A model generated the notes under the pieces. The model was not told where the DNA came from, did not search any database, and saw only the letters and a list, made by a program, of their open reading frames with translations. From assembly GCA_910579655.1 (NCBI GenBank), contig CAJTVE010000002.1, forward strand, positions 1 through 64,000: a stretch of DNA of 64,000 bases, in the 5' to 3' direction. Below are positions 18,145-26,920 of this stretch, piece after piece (positions within the stretch are counted from its first letter, which is position 1; every line of letters begins with the position of its first letter). The stretch is from an uncultured Allobaculum sp. GTDB lineage: Bacteria > Bacillota_I > Bacilli_A > Erysipelotrichales > Erysipelotrichaceae. The position numbers and the translations under genes are program-made.

Positions 18145-19656
18145 TCAGTCTTTGATGAATTCTTCGATCTGACTCAGATCCAGCGAAGGGTACTGTTTGA
18201 GGAAGTGATACAACTCTTTCGCCATAATCTTTGCACCTTCCGGCTGACTGGATTCAATGTTTAATGGCAGAAGGTTTTCATGCAGGGACATTCTTAACAA
18301 GGCCCAGCCGCTGCCATGATCAGTATCAAAACGGATCCGGCAGCCTTCATAGTTGGGCTCAACAACGGTAATGTATTCACTTTCCTTTGCAAAATTCTGC
18401 AAGTCTTCGATGACCTGTTTACCATATTCTTTAAAGGACTTTTCGTTGATTTTCAGACGCAGTTCCTTTTCTGATTTTGGATGGGCCAGATCTTTGAGCA
18501 AATCACTGATCGACTGGCTGGCTGCTTCGACGACAATTCGGGAAGCCAGATAGGCACCATCATCCAGATAATAGTTGTCTTTAAAAGCAGCGTGTCCACT
18601 TGTCTCAATAGCAAGTTGGGCATCTACGCCTTCGTCATTGAGTCGTTTGGCTTCATTGATCACGTTCTTATAACCGCGTTTGAAACGATGCTGGTGAATC
18701 CCTTTCTTTTCAAGGAATTCGCCCAGTTCATCCGAAGTGACTGAATCGGTTACAACAGTCATTCCAGGATGATGCTTAGCGGCAAGAACAGAAGCTAAAG
18801 CAATAATATCGTTGCGGCCGATTGGATTGCCATTGCTGTCAACTGCACTGGAGCGATCAACATCCGTATCAAAGATAATGCCAAGATCTGCATGGTTTTC
18901 TTTGACCGCTTGAATCAAGGAAGCCATCGCTTCGGCATTTTCTGGGTTTGGAATATGGTTCGGGAAATTTCCGTCTGGTTCCAGAAACTGCGATCCTTCT
19001 GTATTGGCCCCTAAAGGTTTCAATACCTGTTCAACAAAGAAACCACCCGCACCATTGCCGGCATCGACGACCACATGCAGATCTTCCAACGGGTTTTCAG
19101 GATTCACATCCGCCTGCGAGGCTTCCAGTTTTTCCGTAATGATATTGCGTAAGTGTTCGGAGTAGACACTCATCAAATCCGACTTGGTAATGGATCCGCC
19201 TTTTCCATGATTAAATTTCTTTTTCTTTGCGATATCAATCAATTCTTTGATCTCATCGCTGTCCAGACCGCCGCCTTTATAGAAAAACTTCATGCCATTC
19301 CGGTTTGCCGGCATGTGGCTGGCAGTTAACATGATGGCTCCATCTGCATCAAAGTCTTCAAACAAAGTCGACATAAACATGGCCGGGGTGCTGGAAAGAC
19401 CCGTATCAAACACATCAACTCCATCGTAAACCAGGGCGTCCATCACTGCTCTGGCCAGTTTTGGTCCAGATAAGCGAGAGTCCCGGCCGACCGCGATGGT
19501 CATATCTTTTTTGCCTGTTTTTTTGCGCAGCCAGGCGGTGAAGGCGCGGGCAAGATCTCTGACTTCATTTTCAGTGAGAGTTACAGGTTCATCTGGGTTA
19601 AGATCCAGAGCGACCCCTCGAATATCGCTTCCATTTTGGAGTTCATCTAAATTCAT
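18145..19656 (-). CDS. Phosphomannomutase/phosphoglucomutase family
   Basis: 503 aa of the alpha-D-phosphohexomutase superfamily. The active-site phosphoserine loop reads LTASHMPANRNGMKFF, the metal loop DTDVDRSS, the sugar loop ETSGHAAF, and the phosphate-binding loop RFDTDHGSGW. It interconverts hexose 1- and 6-phosphates for cell-wall or exopolysaccharide precursors. The ATG at MNLDELQNGSDIRG has AAGGA eight bases upstream; the longer frame adds 24 residues that do not fit the family. Mannose versus glucose specificity cannot be decided. Confidence 0.88.
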   Translation of the reverse strand: MNLDELQNGSDIRGVALDLNPDEPVTLTENEVRDLARAFTAWLRKKTGKKDMTIAVGRDSRLSGPKLARAVMDALVYDGVDVFDTGLSSTPAMFMSTLFEDFDADGAIMLTASHMPANRNGMKFFYKGGGLDSDEIKELIDIAKKKKFNHGKGGSITKSDLMSVYSEHLRNIITEKLEASQADVNPENPLEDLHVVVDAGNGAGGFFVEQVLKPLGANTEGSQFLEPDGNFPNHIPNPENAEAMASLIQAVKENHADLGIIFDTDVDRSSAVDSNGNPIGRNDIIALASVLAAKHHPGMTVVTDSVTSDELGEFLEKKGIHQHRFKRGYKNVINEAKRLNDEGVDAQLAIETSGHAAFKDNYYLDDGAYLASRIVVEAASQSISDLLKDLAHPKSEKELRLKINEKSFKEYGKQVIEDLQNFAKESEYITVVEPNYEGCRIRFDTDHGSGWALLRMSLHENLLPLNIESSQPEGAKIMAKELYHFLKQYPSLDLSQIEEFIKD

Positions 19657-19773
19657 ACTGTTCCTTCTTTCTGACTCGCGAAACTGCATTCGTTGCTTTT
19701 TCATTATATCAAGAGGGTTTGACAGCAAGAGGACTGGGGACCGGAAGAGCTGGAGGACCAGTCAGTTTCAGGC

Positions 19774-20802
19774 CTAAAATAATTGGGATTTATCCTGTTC
19801 GACTACTTCCCAGTATCCATTCTTTGAAGCTCCATGGCGGATCAGTCGGCCTTCTCTTTTCAGTTTCGCCAGCATTCGTTCTACCTGCCGCTGAGTCAGG
19901 TTAAGAAAAGCAGCCAGTTTTCTGGCGCTAAGTATCTGCTTTTGTCTGAGCAGCTGCAGCAGCTTTTCTTCCTTGGGTTCGACATTTGTACCGACATTTA
20001 CACCGACATTTGTACCGACATCCTGTCTTTCGTTTTGGGTCTTTGCAATCTGTCTGAGAGTTTCACAGATCATCCGCAGCATAAATTCAATAAAAACGGT
20101 CGACTCTCCTGCATTGTCTGCCATTTGAAGAACTCGATAGTATTCTTCCTGATGTTCGTGGACCATCGTCTCAATCGGAAGCCACGCAAATACCGGCTGC
20201 CACTTTTGAAGAAGTAAAGACTGCCACAGTCTTCCAGTTCTGCCGTTTCCATCCGCAAACGGATGAATGAATTCAAATTCGTAATGGAAGACACAGCTCT
20301 TAATCAAAGGATGATATTTAGATTTTTTCAGCCATGAGAAGAGCTGGCGGACCAGATCGGGTACATAATTGGCTGGTGTCCCCGCATGAATCAGTCGGTC
20401 CCCATTATAGACTCCGACATTTCCAGAACGAAATCGTCCAGCCTCTTTACCCAGCCTATTCATCATGATTGTGTGCGCTCGTAACAGATCCTTTACACTA
20501 TATGGATCAAACAAGGATGCCTTGTCATACACCTCATACGCATTCTTGACTTCAGCGATATCTTTGGGAGGGCCAAGAATCCCTTTCCCATCTACTACAT
20601 CTGTGACTTGGTCAAGTGTCAGTGTATTCTGTTCAATGGCAAGTGAAGAATGAATCGAGCGAAGCCGGTTCTCTTTTCTCAGTCCCGGATTTGGATGAAG
20701 CATCTCAAAAGCAGTAATCAATTCGACATATTGGGCAATTTCACCCAACAAACCAGTTATCTCTTCAGTTACCGTAAAAGGTGGAATATATTCATCGGCC
20801 AT
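19774..20802 (-). CDS. Fic family protein with C-terminal winged helix
   Basis: 342 aa. The Fic core motif HPFADGNGRTGR (about residues 195-206) contains the catalytic His and phosphate-binding residues of an AMP-transferase. A near-inhibitory motif, SLAIEQN, lies in the N-terminal helix region; it matches the S/T-x3-E part, but Gln replaces the usual Gly/Asn. After the Fic domain a linker of repeated VGTN/VGVN units leads to a winged helix with ILSARKLAAFLNLTQRQVERML. Such proteins AMPylate or de-AMPylate targets and may bind DNA. ATG 20802 has AAGGGG nine bases upstream. Confidence 0.88.
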   Translation of the reverse strand: MADEYIPPFTVTEEITGLLGEIAQYVELITAFEMLHPNPGLRKENRLRSIHSSLAIEQNTLTLDQVTDVVDGKGILGPPKDIAEVKNAYEVYDKASLFDPYSVKDLLRAHTIMMNRLGKEAGRFRSGNVGVYNGDRLIHAGTPANYVPDLVRQLFSWLKKSKYHPLIKSCVFHYEFEFIHPFADGNGRTGRLWQSLLLQKWQPVFAWLPIETMVHEHQEEYYRVLQMADNAGESTVFIEFMLRMICETLRQIAKTQNERQDVGTNVGVNVGTNVEPKEEKLLQLLRQKQILSARKLAAFLNLTQRQVERMLAKLKREGRLIRHGASKNGYWEVVEQDKSQLF

Positions 20803-21066
20803 CTTCATTTTCCCCTTCGCATCTCCATCCATCTAATCGTTGCATCGTTCAGTTGCATTTGATCGAGTTTCAGTCACCCAGCCTGCAATTCTCTTTTACC
20901 ATATCACGGCTCCGAGTTCAGATGTTTTCAGTTATTTTTGTCTGGGCAAGCGAATTCTGGTCCTAATGTCTAAGAGCACTTGCCTGGCAAACTGGATTTC
21001 TTTGGACTTCCCGCTACAGAATCCTCCTTTCTCTGATGAACAAAGCTAGCTCTTTCCATCAGATGC

Positions 21067-21100
21067 AAAAAACGCAGATCTCATTGAAGAGCTCTGCGTT
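21067..21100 (-). terminator. Terminator of the small DUF5648 gene
   Basis: On the minus strand AACGCAGA and TCTGCGTT form an 8-bp stem followed by six T, 80 bases after the gene stop. The remainder of 20803-21180 has no supported gene. Confidence 0.8.
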
Positions 21101-21180
21101 CAATACAATCCAAATTCAATTTCTATTCAACAAGTTAAGGTTATTTTATCTTTTTGAACTCACATGTTTTGACTGATATT

Positions 21181-21705
21181 TTAGAGTGCATACCAGCCAA
21201 TGCCCTCATACCGCCAGCCAAGTCTGTGAAGCGCATTAACTTCCCGGGCGCTGGTGGTATAATAATGAGCACCCACAGTGGCATTCGGGTTATAAAGGCG
21301 ATAAACTGGTTTTCCCTGCGCAGTCGCAGTATTTTCCCAGCCTAAGCTGGGAGAAGCAAATGCAGTCCCTTCATCGCGCCAACCAATACGGGCTAAATAA
21401 TCGCGTTCGTCAGTATCCATCGTGTAGTGATGATCGCCTGTATTCGGATTATAAAGACGGTAGACATACCACCCTTCATCCGGAGCGTTCCAACCTACAC
21501 CTTCATAAGTCCATCCATTGTAGATCAGAGAATTCTTTTCATTTGAAAAGACAGTGTAGAAATGTTCACCTGTATTTGGATTGTAAAGGCGATACAGCGG
21601 ATAACTTCCAGCAGCCTGCACCTGACTTGGCAGATAGGCGGCTGCCATCAGCATCAACGATACACATCCCGCTGCGATTCGTTTTGCGTGTTTCATCGTG
21701 GTCAT
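21181..21705 (-). CDS. Secreted protein of three DUF5648 repeats
   Basis: A 174-aa protein. The signal peptide (AAGCVSLMLMAAAYLPSQVQA) is followed almost at once by three repeats with YRLYNPNTGEHFYT, YRLYNPNTGDHHYT and YRLYNPNATVGAHYYT, each with its GW-x-x-E-G motif. It has no other domain, so it is a minimal form of the family and could be a wall-binding or adhesin-like module. GGGAG lies six bases before the ATG. It is monocistronic, with its own terminator. Confidence 0.85.
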   Translation of the reverse strand: MTTMKHAKRIAAGCVSLMLMAAAYLPSQVQAAGSYPLYRLYNPNTGEHFYTVFSNEKNSLIYNGWTYEGVGWNAPDEGWYVYRLYNPNTGDHHYTMDTDERDYLARIGWRDEGTAFASPSLGWENTATAQGKPVYRLYNPNATVGAHYYTTSAREVNALHRLGWRYEGIGWYAL

Positions 21706-22232
21706 CACAATCTCCCTTTCGTTTTCAATTTCTTCACTCCCTGGACTCGACGTTTCATCCCTGCAAATCTGCCAGGACAGAAAAAGCGAGCTTTTTGATA
21801 CGCCAGACTATCCTTCTTGAGATTTCAATGATTTAAACTCAGGTCACGAGAGTAATTTTGTCTTTATTGTAATGGATAAATCTGAATCATCAACATTTTT
21901 TACACAGCAAAATCAAAATGTAAGTTCTCTCTCCATCAAAACACCACCTTTTACCACATTATCCCGATGAACACTCTGTTTCATCACATTAAGGCTTCAA
22001 TTCATCTCTATCTGATGACTCTTGTTCCGGGATCAGTACCCTTCCATAGCCAGGTGCAGCTTTATCTGCCTTTCCGGTTTTCGTAAAATATGGCGAGTGG
22101 ATTCGACTGCGACGAAAAGAGTCGCTTGAATCAAGGCCGATTCCAGAATGATGACAGAATTGAAGCCGGCTGCTTTCACAAAGTTTTTAGACGCGCCCTT
22201 CTTTGGTAAAGGAAAGCCATTTTGTCGTATAC
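21706..22232. other. Spacer between the DUF5648 gene and the regulator island
   Basis: No gene is supported. The side nearer 22.2 kb runs into the decayed lipoprotein reading frame, and part of it may be its former 3' flank. Confidence 0.4.
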
Positions 22233-22995
22233 TCAGGTGGTCGAGCATTTCAAAAACAACAGAAAATCGGAGTAGCCAAGCTGTTCAAGATCCACAGTCG
22301 TCAAGGTTCGGTCGCTCAGACAATAGTAGTAGATAACTGCCCGATAGGAAAAGTAGATTTTGTCCTGATCGATTGAGATAAACGGTTTTGGTCCACTTGC
22401 ATATGGATACTCATAATCGATCTCAACCGGAGTGATTTCTCCTGTTGCAGGCCAGAGAAGGACGATCGGAATCTGACGATCGGTCTGGGCGTTTGTTCGG
22501 TCCAGAATCAGTACGCCATCAGGAGCACTTTGAACAAATTTTCCATTCGTTGTCTAGGGAAGACTGTAGGAATTCACGATCGTCTGGCCTGTCAGGCTGA
22601 ACACGTCAATCGTATCGCAGTAGGCTGACTCCGTGGAATTTGGATCCCTCTGGGCATAGCGGGTCAGGTAAACCAGATCGTCCTGGATTACAAAGGACGA
22701 GTACGATCCATCATAAAATCCGAGATCACTAATAGGCACTTGATCATAGTCCAAAGTTGAAGGGGGGAGCAACTATTGCTTCACTCAGTGTCTTTATTTC
22801 GCTACTTGACGTTTCCATATTGGTACTCTGACTGATATTAGTACTCTGACTATTGTTAGAAGGTAAACTATCAGAACTCAAAGATAAATCTCCCTGACAT
22901 CCCCATAAAGTAAGCGTCAGTATAATTCCTAAGCTAAGAGAACATAATCTTATACTAAATTTATTAGTCTTCCATTGTTGTTTCTGTTCCACCAT
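22233..22995 (-). pseudogene. Lipoprotein gene broken by frameshift and stop (locus A)
   Basis: Reading from ATG 22995 gives a signal with lipobox LTLWGC and a Ser/Asn/Thr-rich linker. The frame breaks at a run of six C near 22762 and continues in the next frame as STLDYDQVPISDLGFYDG, until a TAG at 22553. The sequence then continues in that same frame to a TGA at 22233. Together these would make about 250 residues with a beta-propeller-like look (short strands such as VYLTRYA and IYFSYRAV). The start overlaps the micropeptide gene by 32 bases, so the two were translationally coupled. Function unknown. Confidence 0.75.
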
Positions 22996-23122
22996 AAGGT
23001 CTATCCTCTTCTATCCAACAATAATCATCTACTTGATGCTTTTCACAGAACTTTGGACTGATTGCTGTTCCGATGAGTAACAGAAGGCTTAGAACTAAAA
23101 TCAATGCCTTAAAATACTTCAT
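22964..23122 (-). CDS. Exported Cys-containing micropeptide A (52 aa)
   Basis: The peptide starts MKYFKALILVLSLLLLIGTA, a clear signal or anchor sequence. It continues with FCEKHQVDDYCWIEE and P-Y-G-G near the end. AAGGAG lies ten bases upstream. The C-terminal half matches the 45-aa peptide at 31332-31469 in 14 of about 22 positions, including both Cys, HQ, DYCWI, E, P and GG. It is the first gene of the locus A operon, coupled to the lipoprotein gene and divergent from a decayed XRE+TPR regulator. Peptide signal precursors are typically encoded this way beside Rgg/RRNPP regulators. A secreted effector or an immunity peptide is the alternative. Confidence 0.75.
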   Translation of the reverse strand: MKYFKALILVLSLLLLIGTAISPKFCEKHQVDDYCWIEEDRPYGGTETTMED

Positions 23123-23160
23123 CAGGATTTTTCTCCTTCTTTTTTGTAATTTAATACTAG

Positions 23161-23204
23161 TATGTTCTTCGCATGATTTATAGCCCCAAAAATTCGAGAA
23201 CATA
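23161..23204. promoter_or_regulatory. Conserved divergent operator, locus A
   Basis: TATGTTCT and AGAACATA form an inverted repeat with centres 36 bp apart, containing CCCCAAAAATTCGAGAACAT. The same block, about 85 percent identical, precedes the regulator of locus B, and part of it precedes that of locus C. It lies between divergent starts and is the likely regulator-binding site. Confidence 0.65.
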
Positions 23205-23218
23205 AGGGGGAAAGATGT

Positions 23219-23377
23219 ATGGATGCTACTAATAATTTAGACTTTATCGAAAAAACACTCAGAAAGAAACATGGCTTGTCATTAGATAGTGTTCCAAATA
23301 TTGAGTCACTAGAAAATCCGGTGGGATTAGGCCTTACTGAGGCAAATATCACAGAAAAAGCAGGAGCCTTGGAATGA
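23219..23377 (+). pseudogene. Decayed XRE+TPR regulator, locus A
   Basis: The first 27 residues (MDATNNLDFIEKTLRKKHGL onwards) match the start of the intact locus B regulator almost residue for residue. The similarity then stops after LSLDSV, and the frame ends after 52 codons. The rest of the expected 1.2-kb gene is absent. The tail includes a DNA block also found near 33.2 kb, so recombination or insertion removed the body of the gene. Promoter and ribosome binding site are preserved. Confidence 0.8.
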
Positions 23378-23465
23378 GACAGTTACTGATAGTTATAATT
23401 TAACTGTGAGTATAATTTATATGCGGCTGAAAAGATCCATCAACCAAAAGATCCTTTAAAAAGAA

Positions 23466-23509
23466 AAGATCTGGCTTTTCAGATAATTAGTCGTCCAAAA
23501 CCAGATCTT
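23466..23509. repeat. AAGATCTGG/CCAGATCTT inverted repeat
   Basis: A perfect 9-bp inverted repeat with a 26-base loop, downstream of the decayed regulator. No T-run; possible old terminator. Confidence 0.5.
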
Positions 23510-23652
23510 CGAACGATCAGGTCTCTGATCCCTTACATAAGCCTGTCTGCTGTAGAAGGGAAAATTACCTGATCGCGATAGACGTCATTTTAAATTAAGC
23601 TTGGGACTATTTAACTAGCAAGAATGATTGCTGAAAGGGCATGAGAGTGGCT

Positions 23653-24231
23653 TTATCGGAATTGCCAGGCATTAATTTCAGAATATTGTGGGTCTTCTTC
23701 CAGCAATTCTCCTTGGAAGACCATGCAATCCTCTTTACATTGTTCATCTTGCGAATGGTTGTAGTGAAAGGTAAGCAGTGGAAACTCTTGGTTGAACTGG
23801 ATTTGCTCGGTTGTATGAGGCTCAATGTAAGTCCAGCCTGGTTTTGCAGTTTCAGTGAAGCTGCTTCCCAGTCCACCTAAAGATCCGCCTTTTTCATTTG
23901 TCCCTTCAATAAACAGATAGATCTTACCGTCTTCTTCAACTCCGACGCTTAATACATTAGAGGAATCAGGAAATACAGTTGTTGCACTGAAAGAGGAATC
24001 TTTAAAAGATACACAAAGCCGAGACAAAGGTTCCATTTCAGAAAACTGCCAATTGTAAAAAGTGGTGGACTGACCGTATTCACTGGCCTGGAAAGAAGGC
24101 TGGTAATCTTCAATCACGGATGCTGAGTACTTTGGAGAATTTGAGCAGCCAACAAGGAAAACCAATCCGATCAATCCCAGATATTTTTTGTATTTAGGCC
24201 GATTATCCCACATCGTCTTAATATACTTCAT
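23653..24231 (-). CDS. Lipoprotein divergent from the regulator, locus B
   Basis: The 192-aa protein begins MKYIKTMWDNRPKYKKYLG and has lipobox LVGC near residue 27. The start at 24231 is fixed by AAGGAG ten bases upstream, a leader shared with the locus A micropeptide; the longer open frame runs antisense into the regulator. The mature part is polar, with four Cys (CVSF; CKEDC towards the end) and beta-rich. No family was recognised. It replaces the micropeptide+lipoprotein pair of locus A at the same position, so it is probably a regulator-controlled surface protein, perhaps a receptor or immunity protein. Confidence 0.8.
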   Translation of the reverse strand: MKYIKTMWDNRPKYKKYLGLIGLVFLVGCSNSPKYSASVIEDYQPSFQASEYGQSTTFYNWQFSEMEPLSRLCVSFKDSSFSATTVFPDSSNVLSVGVEEDGKIYLFIEGTNEKGGSLGGLGSSFTETAKPGWTYIEPHTTEQIQFNQEFPLLTFHYNHSQDEQCKEDCMVFQGELLEEDPQYSEINAWQFR

Positions 24232-24269
24232 CAAGCTTTTTCTCCTTCCTTTTTGTGATTTAATACTAG

Positions 24270-24313
24270 TATGTTCTTTGCACGGTTTATAGTCCCAAAA
24301 ATTCGAGAACATA
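24270..24313. promoter_or_regulatory. Conserved divergent operator, locus B
   Basis: TATGTTCT (24270-24277) and AGAACATA (24306-24313) have the same spacing as in locus A, with the CCCAAAAATTCGAGAAC core between regulator and lipoprotein starts. Confidence 0.65.
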
Positions 24314-24322
24314 GGGGGATGT

Positions 24323-25594
24323 ATGGATACTGTTAATAATTTAGGCTTCGTCGAAAAAATGCTCAGAAAGAAACACGGCTTTTCATTAGACAATGTTTCA
24401 AAAGATTTAAAAATTTCAAAAGGCAATTTAAGTGAGATGGAAAATGGCAGACGGTCTCTCAAGGAGACTCTATTTTGTCAGTTTGTGGAACAGTATAAAA
24501 TCAATTTTGACTTTGATCTCGGGCTTTTGAAAGAGGCCGAACAGCTGCTACAGGAATTAATGGAAGCTTATACATATAAAAATGTTGAAAAAGAACGTCA
24601 GATCAAACAGAAATTCTTTGAACAGGAAAAAAAATATGAGTATTCGTTTGCCTGCCTGTATCTTCCTTTAATAAAAGCGTTTTGGACACACAATAAGAAA
24701 CCGGCAGAATTTACTGTATCTGAACTTGATGCATTCGCAGACGTCTCTGAGTATTTTTCTGTATATGCTCCAGATGAAAAGGCCCTTTTTCTATATCTCA
24801 AAGGTCTCGTTGCAAAAAAGAAGCGAAATCTAAATCATGCTCTTCATGAATATTCAGAAGCTTTAGATCTGCTCAATGGAAAAAAGTGGCCACAGCTCGA
24901 GGGGATTATTAAGTTAAACTATGCAATTGCGCTTTCAGAGTCTTCCTCTTTCTTTTCGGCTTATCTCATCGGACAAGAAGCCAGTGAAATTTTCTCAAAA
25001 CATGATAACTATGTTAGGGCATTGATGAGTTCCAACAATCAAGCAAACTATTTAATTTATCTACAGGCATATTCAAATGCCAAAGAAATTTTGAATAGAG
25101 TTTTACTGTCGCAGCAATCTTTTCCTGGGCACTCTTTCTCTAAATTTGCGGTTTCAACAATGCTTTTGGCTTTGGTCATGGGGGAAGAATTTGAGCAGGC
25201 TATCCAGTTTGCAAAAGAATACCCAATGGATGACGAAGATCGTTATGTAGGAAACAGATCTTTGTTGCCATATTGTTATTATCGGCTTGGTGAACCAGAT
25301 CAATGCCTTCTTTCGATGACAGAACTCAGTCAAGAGGCGCTTACTCGTGACGACAAGGCTTTTCATGCCTTATTGATGGCAATTCTTGAAGAGGATAAAG
25401 AAAGGATTGAAGCGGCTAAGAAAAAAATGATCAGGGTTTGCTGCAAACAGCTGAACTGGGCGATGTTGATGATTGTATATCAATTGCTCATTTATTACTA
25501 CAAGTCCGAAAATGAGACAGATTTGTTAATTGATGCGTACGAATGCAAAGATAAAGTCTGCCGGCATATCCTTCCGGTTGATTGGGGAAGATGA
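24323..25594 (+). CDS. XRE+TPR regulator of RRNPP/Rgg-like architecture, locus B
   Basis: 423 aa. The N-terminal helix-turn-helix spans about residues 8-66 (LRKKHGFSLDNVSKDLKISK, then NLSEMENGRR). About 340 residues of TPR-like helical repeats follow, such as ALHEYSEALDLLNGK and YCYYRLGEPDQCLLSMTEL. Peptide-sensing regulators of the RRNPP group share this layout, though Rgg and PlcR are shorter (about 290 aa). It is about 35-40 percent identical by eye to the regulator at 29949-31229 along its whole length. The ATG follows AGGGGGATGT. It probably controls itself and the divergent lipoprotein through the shared operator. The peptide-binding role is inferred. Confidence 0.8.
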   Translation: MDTVNNLGFVEKMLRKKHGFSLDNVSKDLKISKGNLSEMENGRRSLKETLFCQFVEQYKINFDFDLGLLKEAEQLLQELMEAYTYKNVEKERQIKQKFFEQEKKYEYSFACLYLPLIKAFWTHNKKPAEFTVSELDAFADVSEYFSVYAPDEKALFLYLKGLVAKKKRNLNHALHEYSEALDLLNGKKWPQLEGIIKLNYAIALSESSSFFSAYLIGQEASEIFSKHDNYVRALMSSNNQANYLIYLQAYSNAKEILNRVLLSQQSFPGHSFSKFAVSTMLLALVMGEEFEQAIQFAKEYPMDDEDRYVGNRSLLPYCYYRLGEPDQCLLSMTELSQEALTRDDKAFHALLMAILEEDKERIEAAKKKMIRVCCKQLNWAMLMIVYQLLIYYYKSENETDLLIDAYECKDKVCRHILPVDWGR

Positions 25595-25781
25595 TCACTT
25601 CCAGTTTCATTCGATTGAAGGATTCATTTTGGAGTTGACTGGAAGATGGTGTCCAGTTTTCGTTCCGTTTTTGTCGCCAAAAGGTTAGAAAGAGTGCTTA
25701 ATCTGACCATACCTGCACCAAAAATTGAGTATGGAAATCGCTTAATTTTAAATTCTCACTTTGTATAAAACAATTATAAGC

Positions 25782-25791
25782 GTTCTCGAAC
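25782..25791. promoter_or_regulatory. Extra regulator-like site GTTCTCGAAC
   Basis: This is the reverse complement of GTTCGAGAAC, the core seen in front of the three regulators, with AAAA on the same side. No gene starts nearby, so it may be an orphan or a former promoter. Confidence 0.35.
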
Positions 25792-25945
25792 TTTTGAAAC
25801 TCTTACGAAAATATATTTTTTAACCTCAGCAGTCTTTAGAAATTGCCAATTGTGGCATTGTTCAAAATTCTTTCTTTTTTGGTTGTACAGCTAACATTGC
25901 ACAGAAATGATGAATGATTTACACTCACCTGCTTGGCGAAAAGGA

Positions 25946-25988
25946 AAATGGTCGGAAAACTGTCCTTTAAAGGCGTTTCCGACCATTT
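25946..25988. repeat. AATGGTCG hairpin, copy 2
   Basis: Perfect 13-bp arms AAATGGTCGGAAA/TTTCCGACCATTT with a 17-base loop. The outer half equals the hairpin near 14.1 kb. Confidence 0.65.
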
Positions 25989-26264
25989 GTCGATTTTGAT
26001 GAATTGTTCAGATATAATTGATTTAAGCAAAATAGAATTCATTATGACTATCGATCACTGTATCTTATCATTAATTTACTTATCTATAACAACTTTAACA
26101 TGCATTTGATAAAGTCGTTTTAAAGCAATTATAGATTATCTATATTCTTAAATAAAAATTCAAATAAATGCAATTGATAGTTTTCGAGTAAAGATCACAT
26201 ATATCCTCCTCTTACTGCTTTTGTAGGTGTATTTTGCTAATCAATATTCAAGGAGGGCGATTCG

Positions 26265-26654
26265 ATGCATACCAAAAATTCATCCGGAAAAAGATCCTGT
26301 CTCTGGCCTTGTCTACTGTTTTTTCTCCTACTCAATTTATTCGGATTTCTGGGTCACTCTAGTTCAGAAGGTTTATGGGTTGTTGTGATCATGGCGATTC
26401 TTTTTGTTCTGATTGCAGTTCTCTGGGTGTGGCTGAAGAAGCAATTACCAGAAAGCAAAAGACTGTACTGGTTCCTTTTACTTTGTGTTGTTTTGCTGAT
26501 TGTTGGCTACAGTTTTCCCTCTTTCCATCAACCTGAAGGCATGATGGCCGGAACAATGTCCTTCAACTATTCCCAGATCGGATGGATTCTGGTGGGGATT
26601 TCCTGGACCCTGTTTGTTGGGTTCTGCTTGATTCCAGTGAACAAGAAACAATGA
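26265..26654 (+). CDS. Small 4-TM membrane protein
   Basis: 129 aa with four membrane helices (about residues 13-30, 36-56, 66-84 and 104-122) and a short basic N-terminus. The ribosome binding site AAGGAGG is eight bases before the ATG. The size and topology resemble those of the 4-TM protein at 32609-33007, also in the accessory island, but the sequences do not align. No family was recognised; immunity proteins of bacteriocin loci often look like this, which is only a suggestion here. Confidence 0.65.
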   Translation: MHTKNSSGKRSCLWPCLLFFLLLNLFGFLGHSSSEGLWVVVIMAILFVLIAVLWVWLKKQLPESKRLYWFLLLCVVLLIVGYSFPSFHQPEGMMAGTMSFNYSQIGWILVGISWTLFVGFCLIPVNKKQ

Positions 26655-26800
26655 ATTTATAAACCTGTCCCGGCATTCCCCAGCAAGACAGCTACCTCTT
26701 TTCCAGTCTGATTGATAATAGGAACGGAATCATCCAGACACTAAAGTGAAACGCACCTAGCTGCTCTCGTGAGAGTTGAGAAGCCTGATCAATGGCATAC

Positions 26801-26854
26801 AAAAAGGCTCTAAACCACTTGGGAGATAGAAAATCCACCCAATGGTTTAGAGCC
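26801..26854 (-). terminator. Terminator of the P-type ATPase gene
   Basis: A perfect 12-bp stem GGCTCTAAACCA/TGGTTTAGAGCC, with five T on the minus strand, lies 70 bases after the ATPase stop. Confidence 0.85.
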
Positions 26855-26920
26855 GGTAATTTAAAAACCACTTACAAATTTAGAACGCCTATGTTCATCT
26901 CGGAGACAAAACAAATGAAA

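Larger units (their letters stand above)
25595..26264. other. Spacer after the locus B regulator
   Basis: No gene supported in about 670 AT-rich bases. It contains one regulator-like half-site (25782-25791) and one hairpin repeat (25946-25988), annotated separately. Confidence 0.4.

Noticed and set aside
24232..24462. N-terminal extension of the locus B lipoprotein
   Set aside because: The extension overlaps the regulator start and divergent promoter; the ribosome binding site and signal peptide fix the start at 24231.
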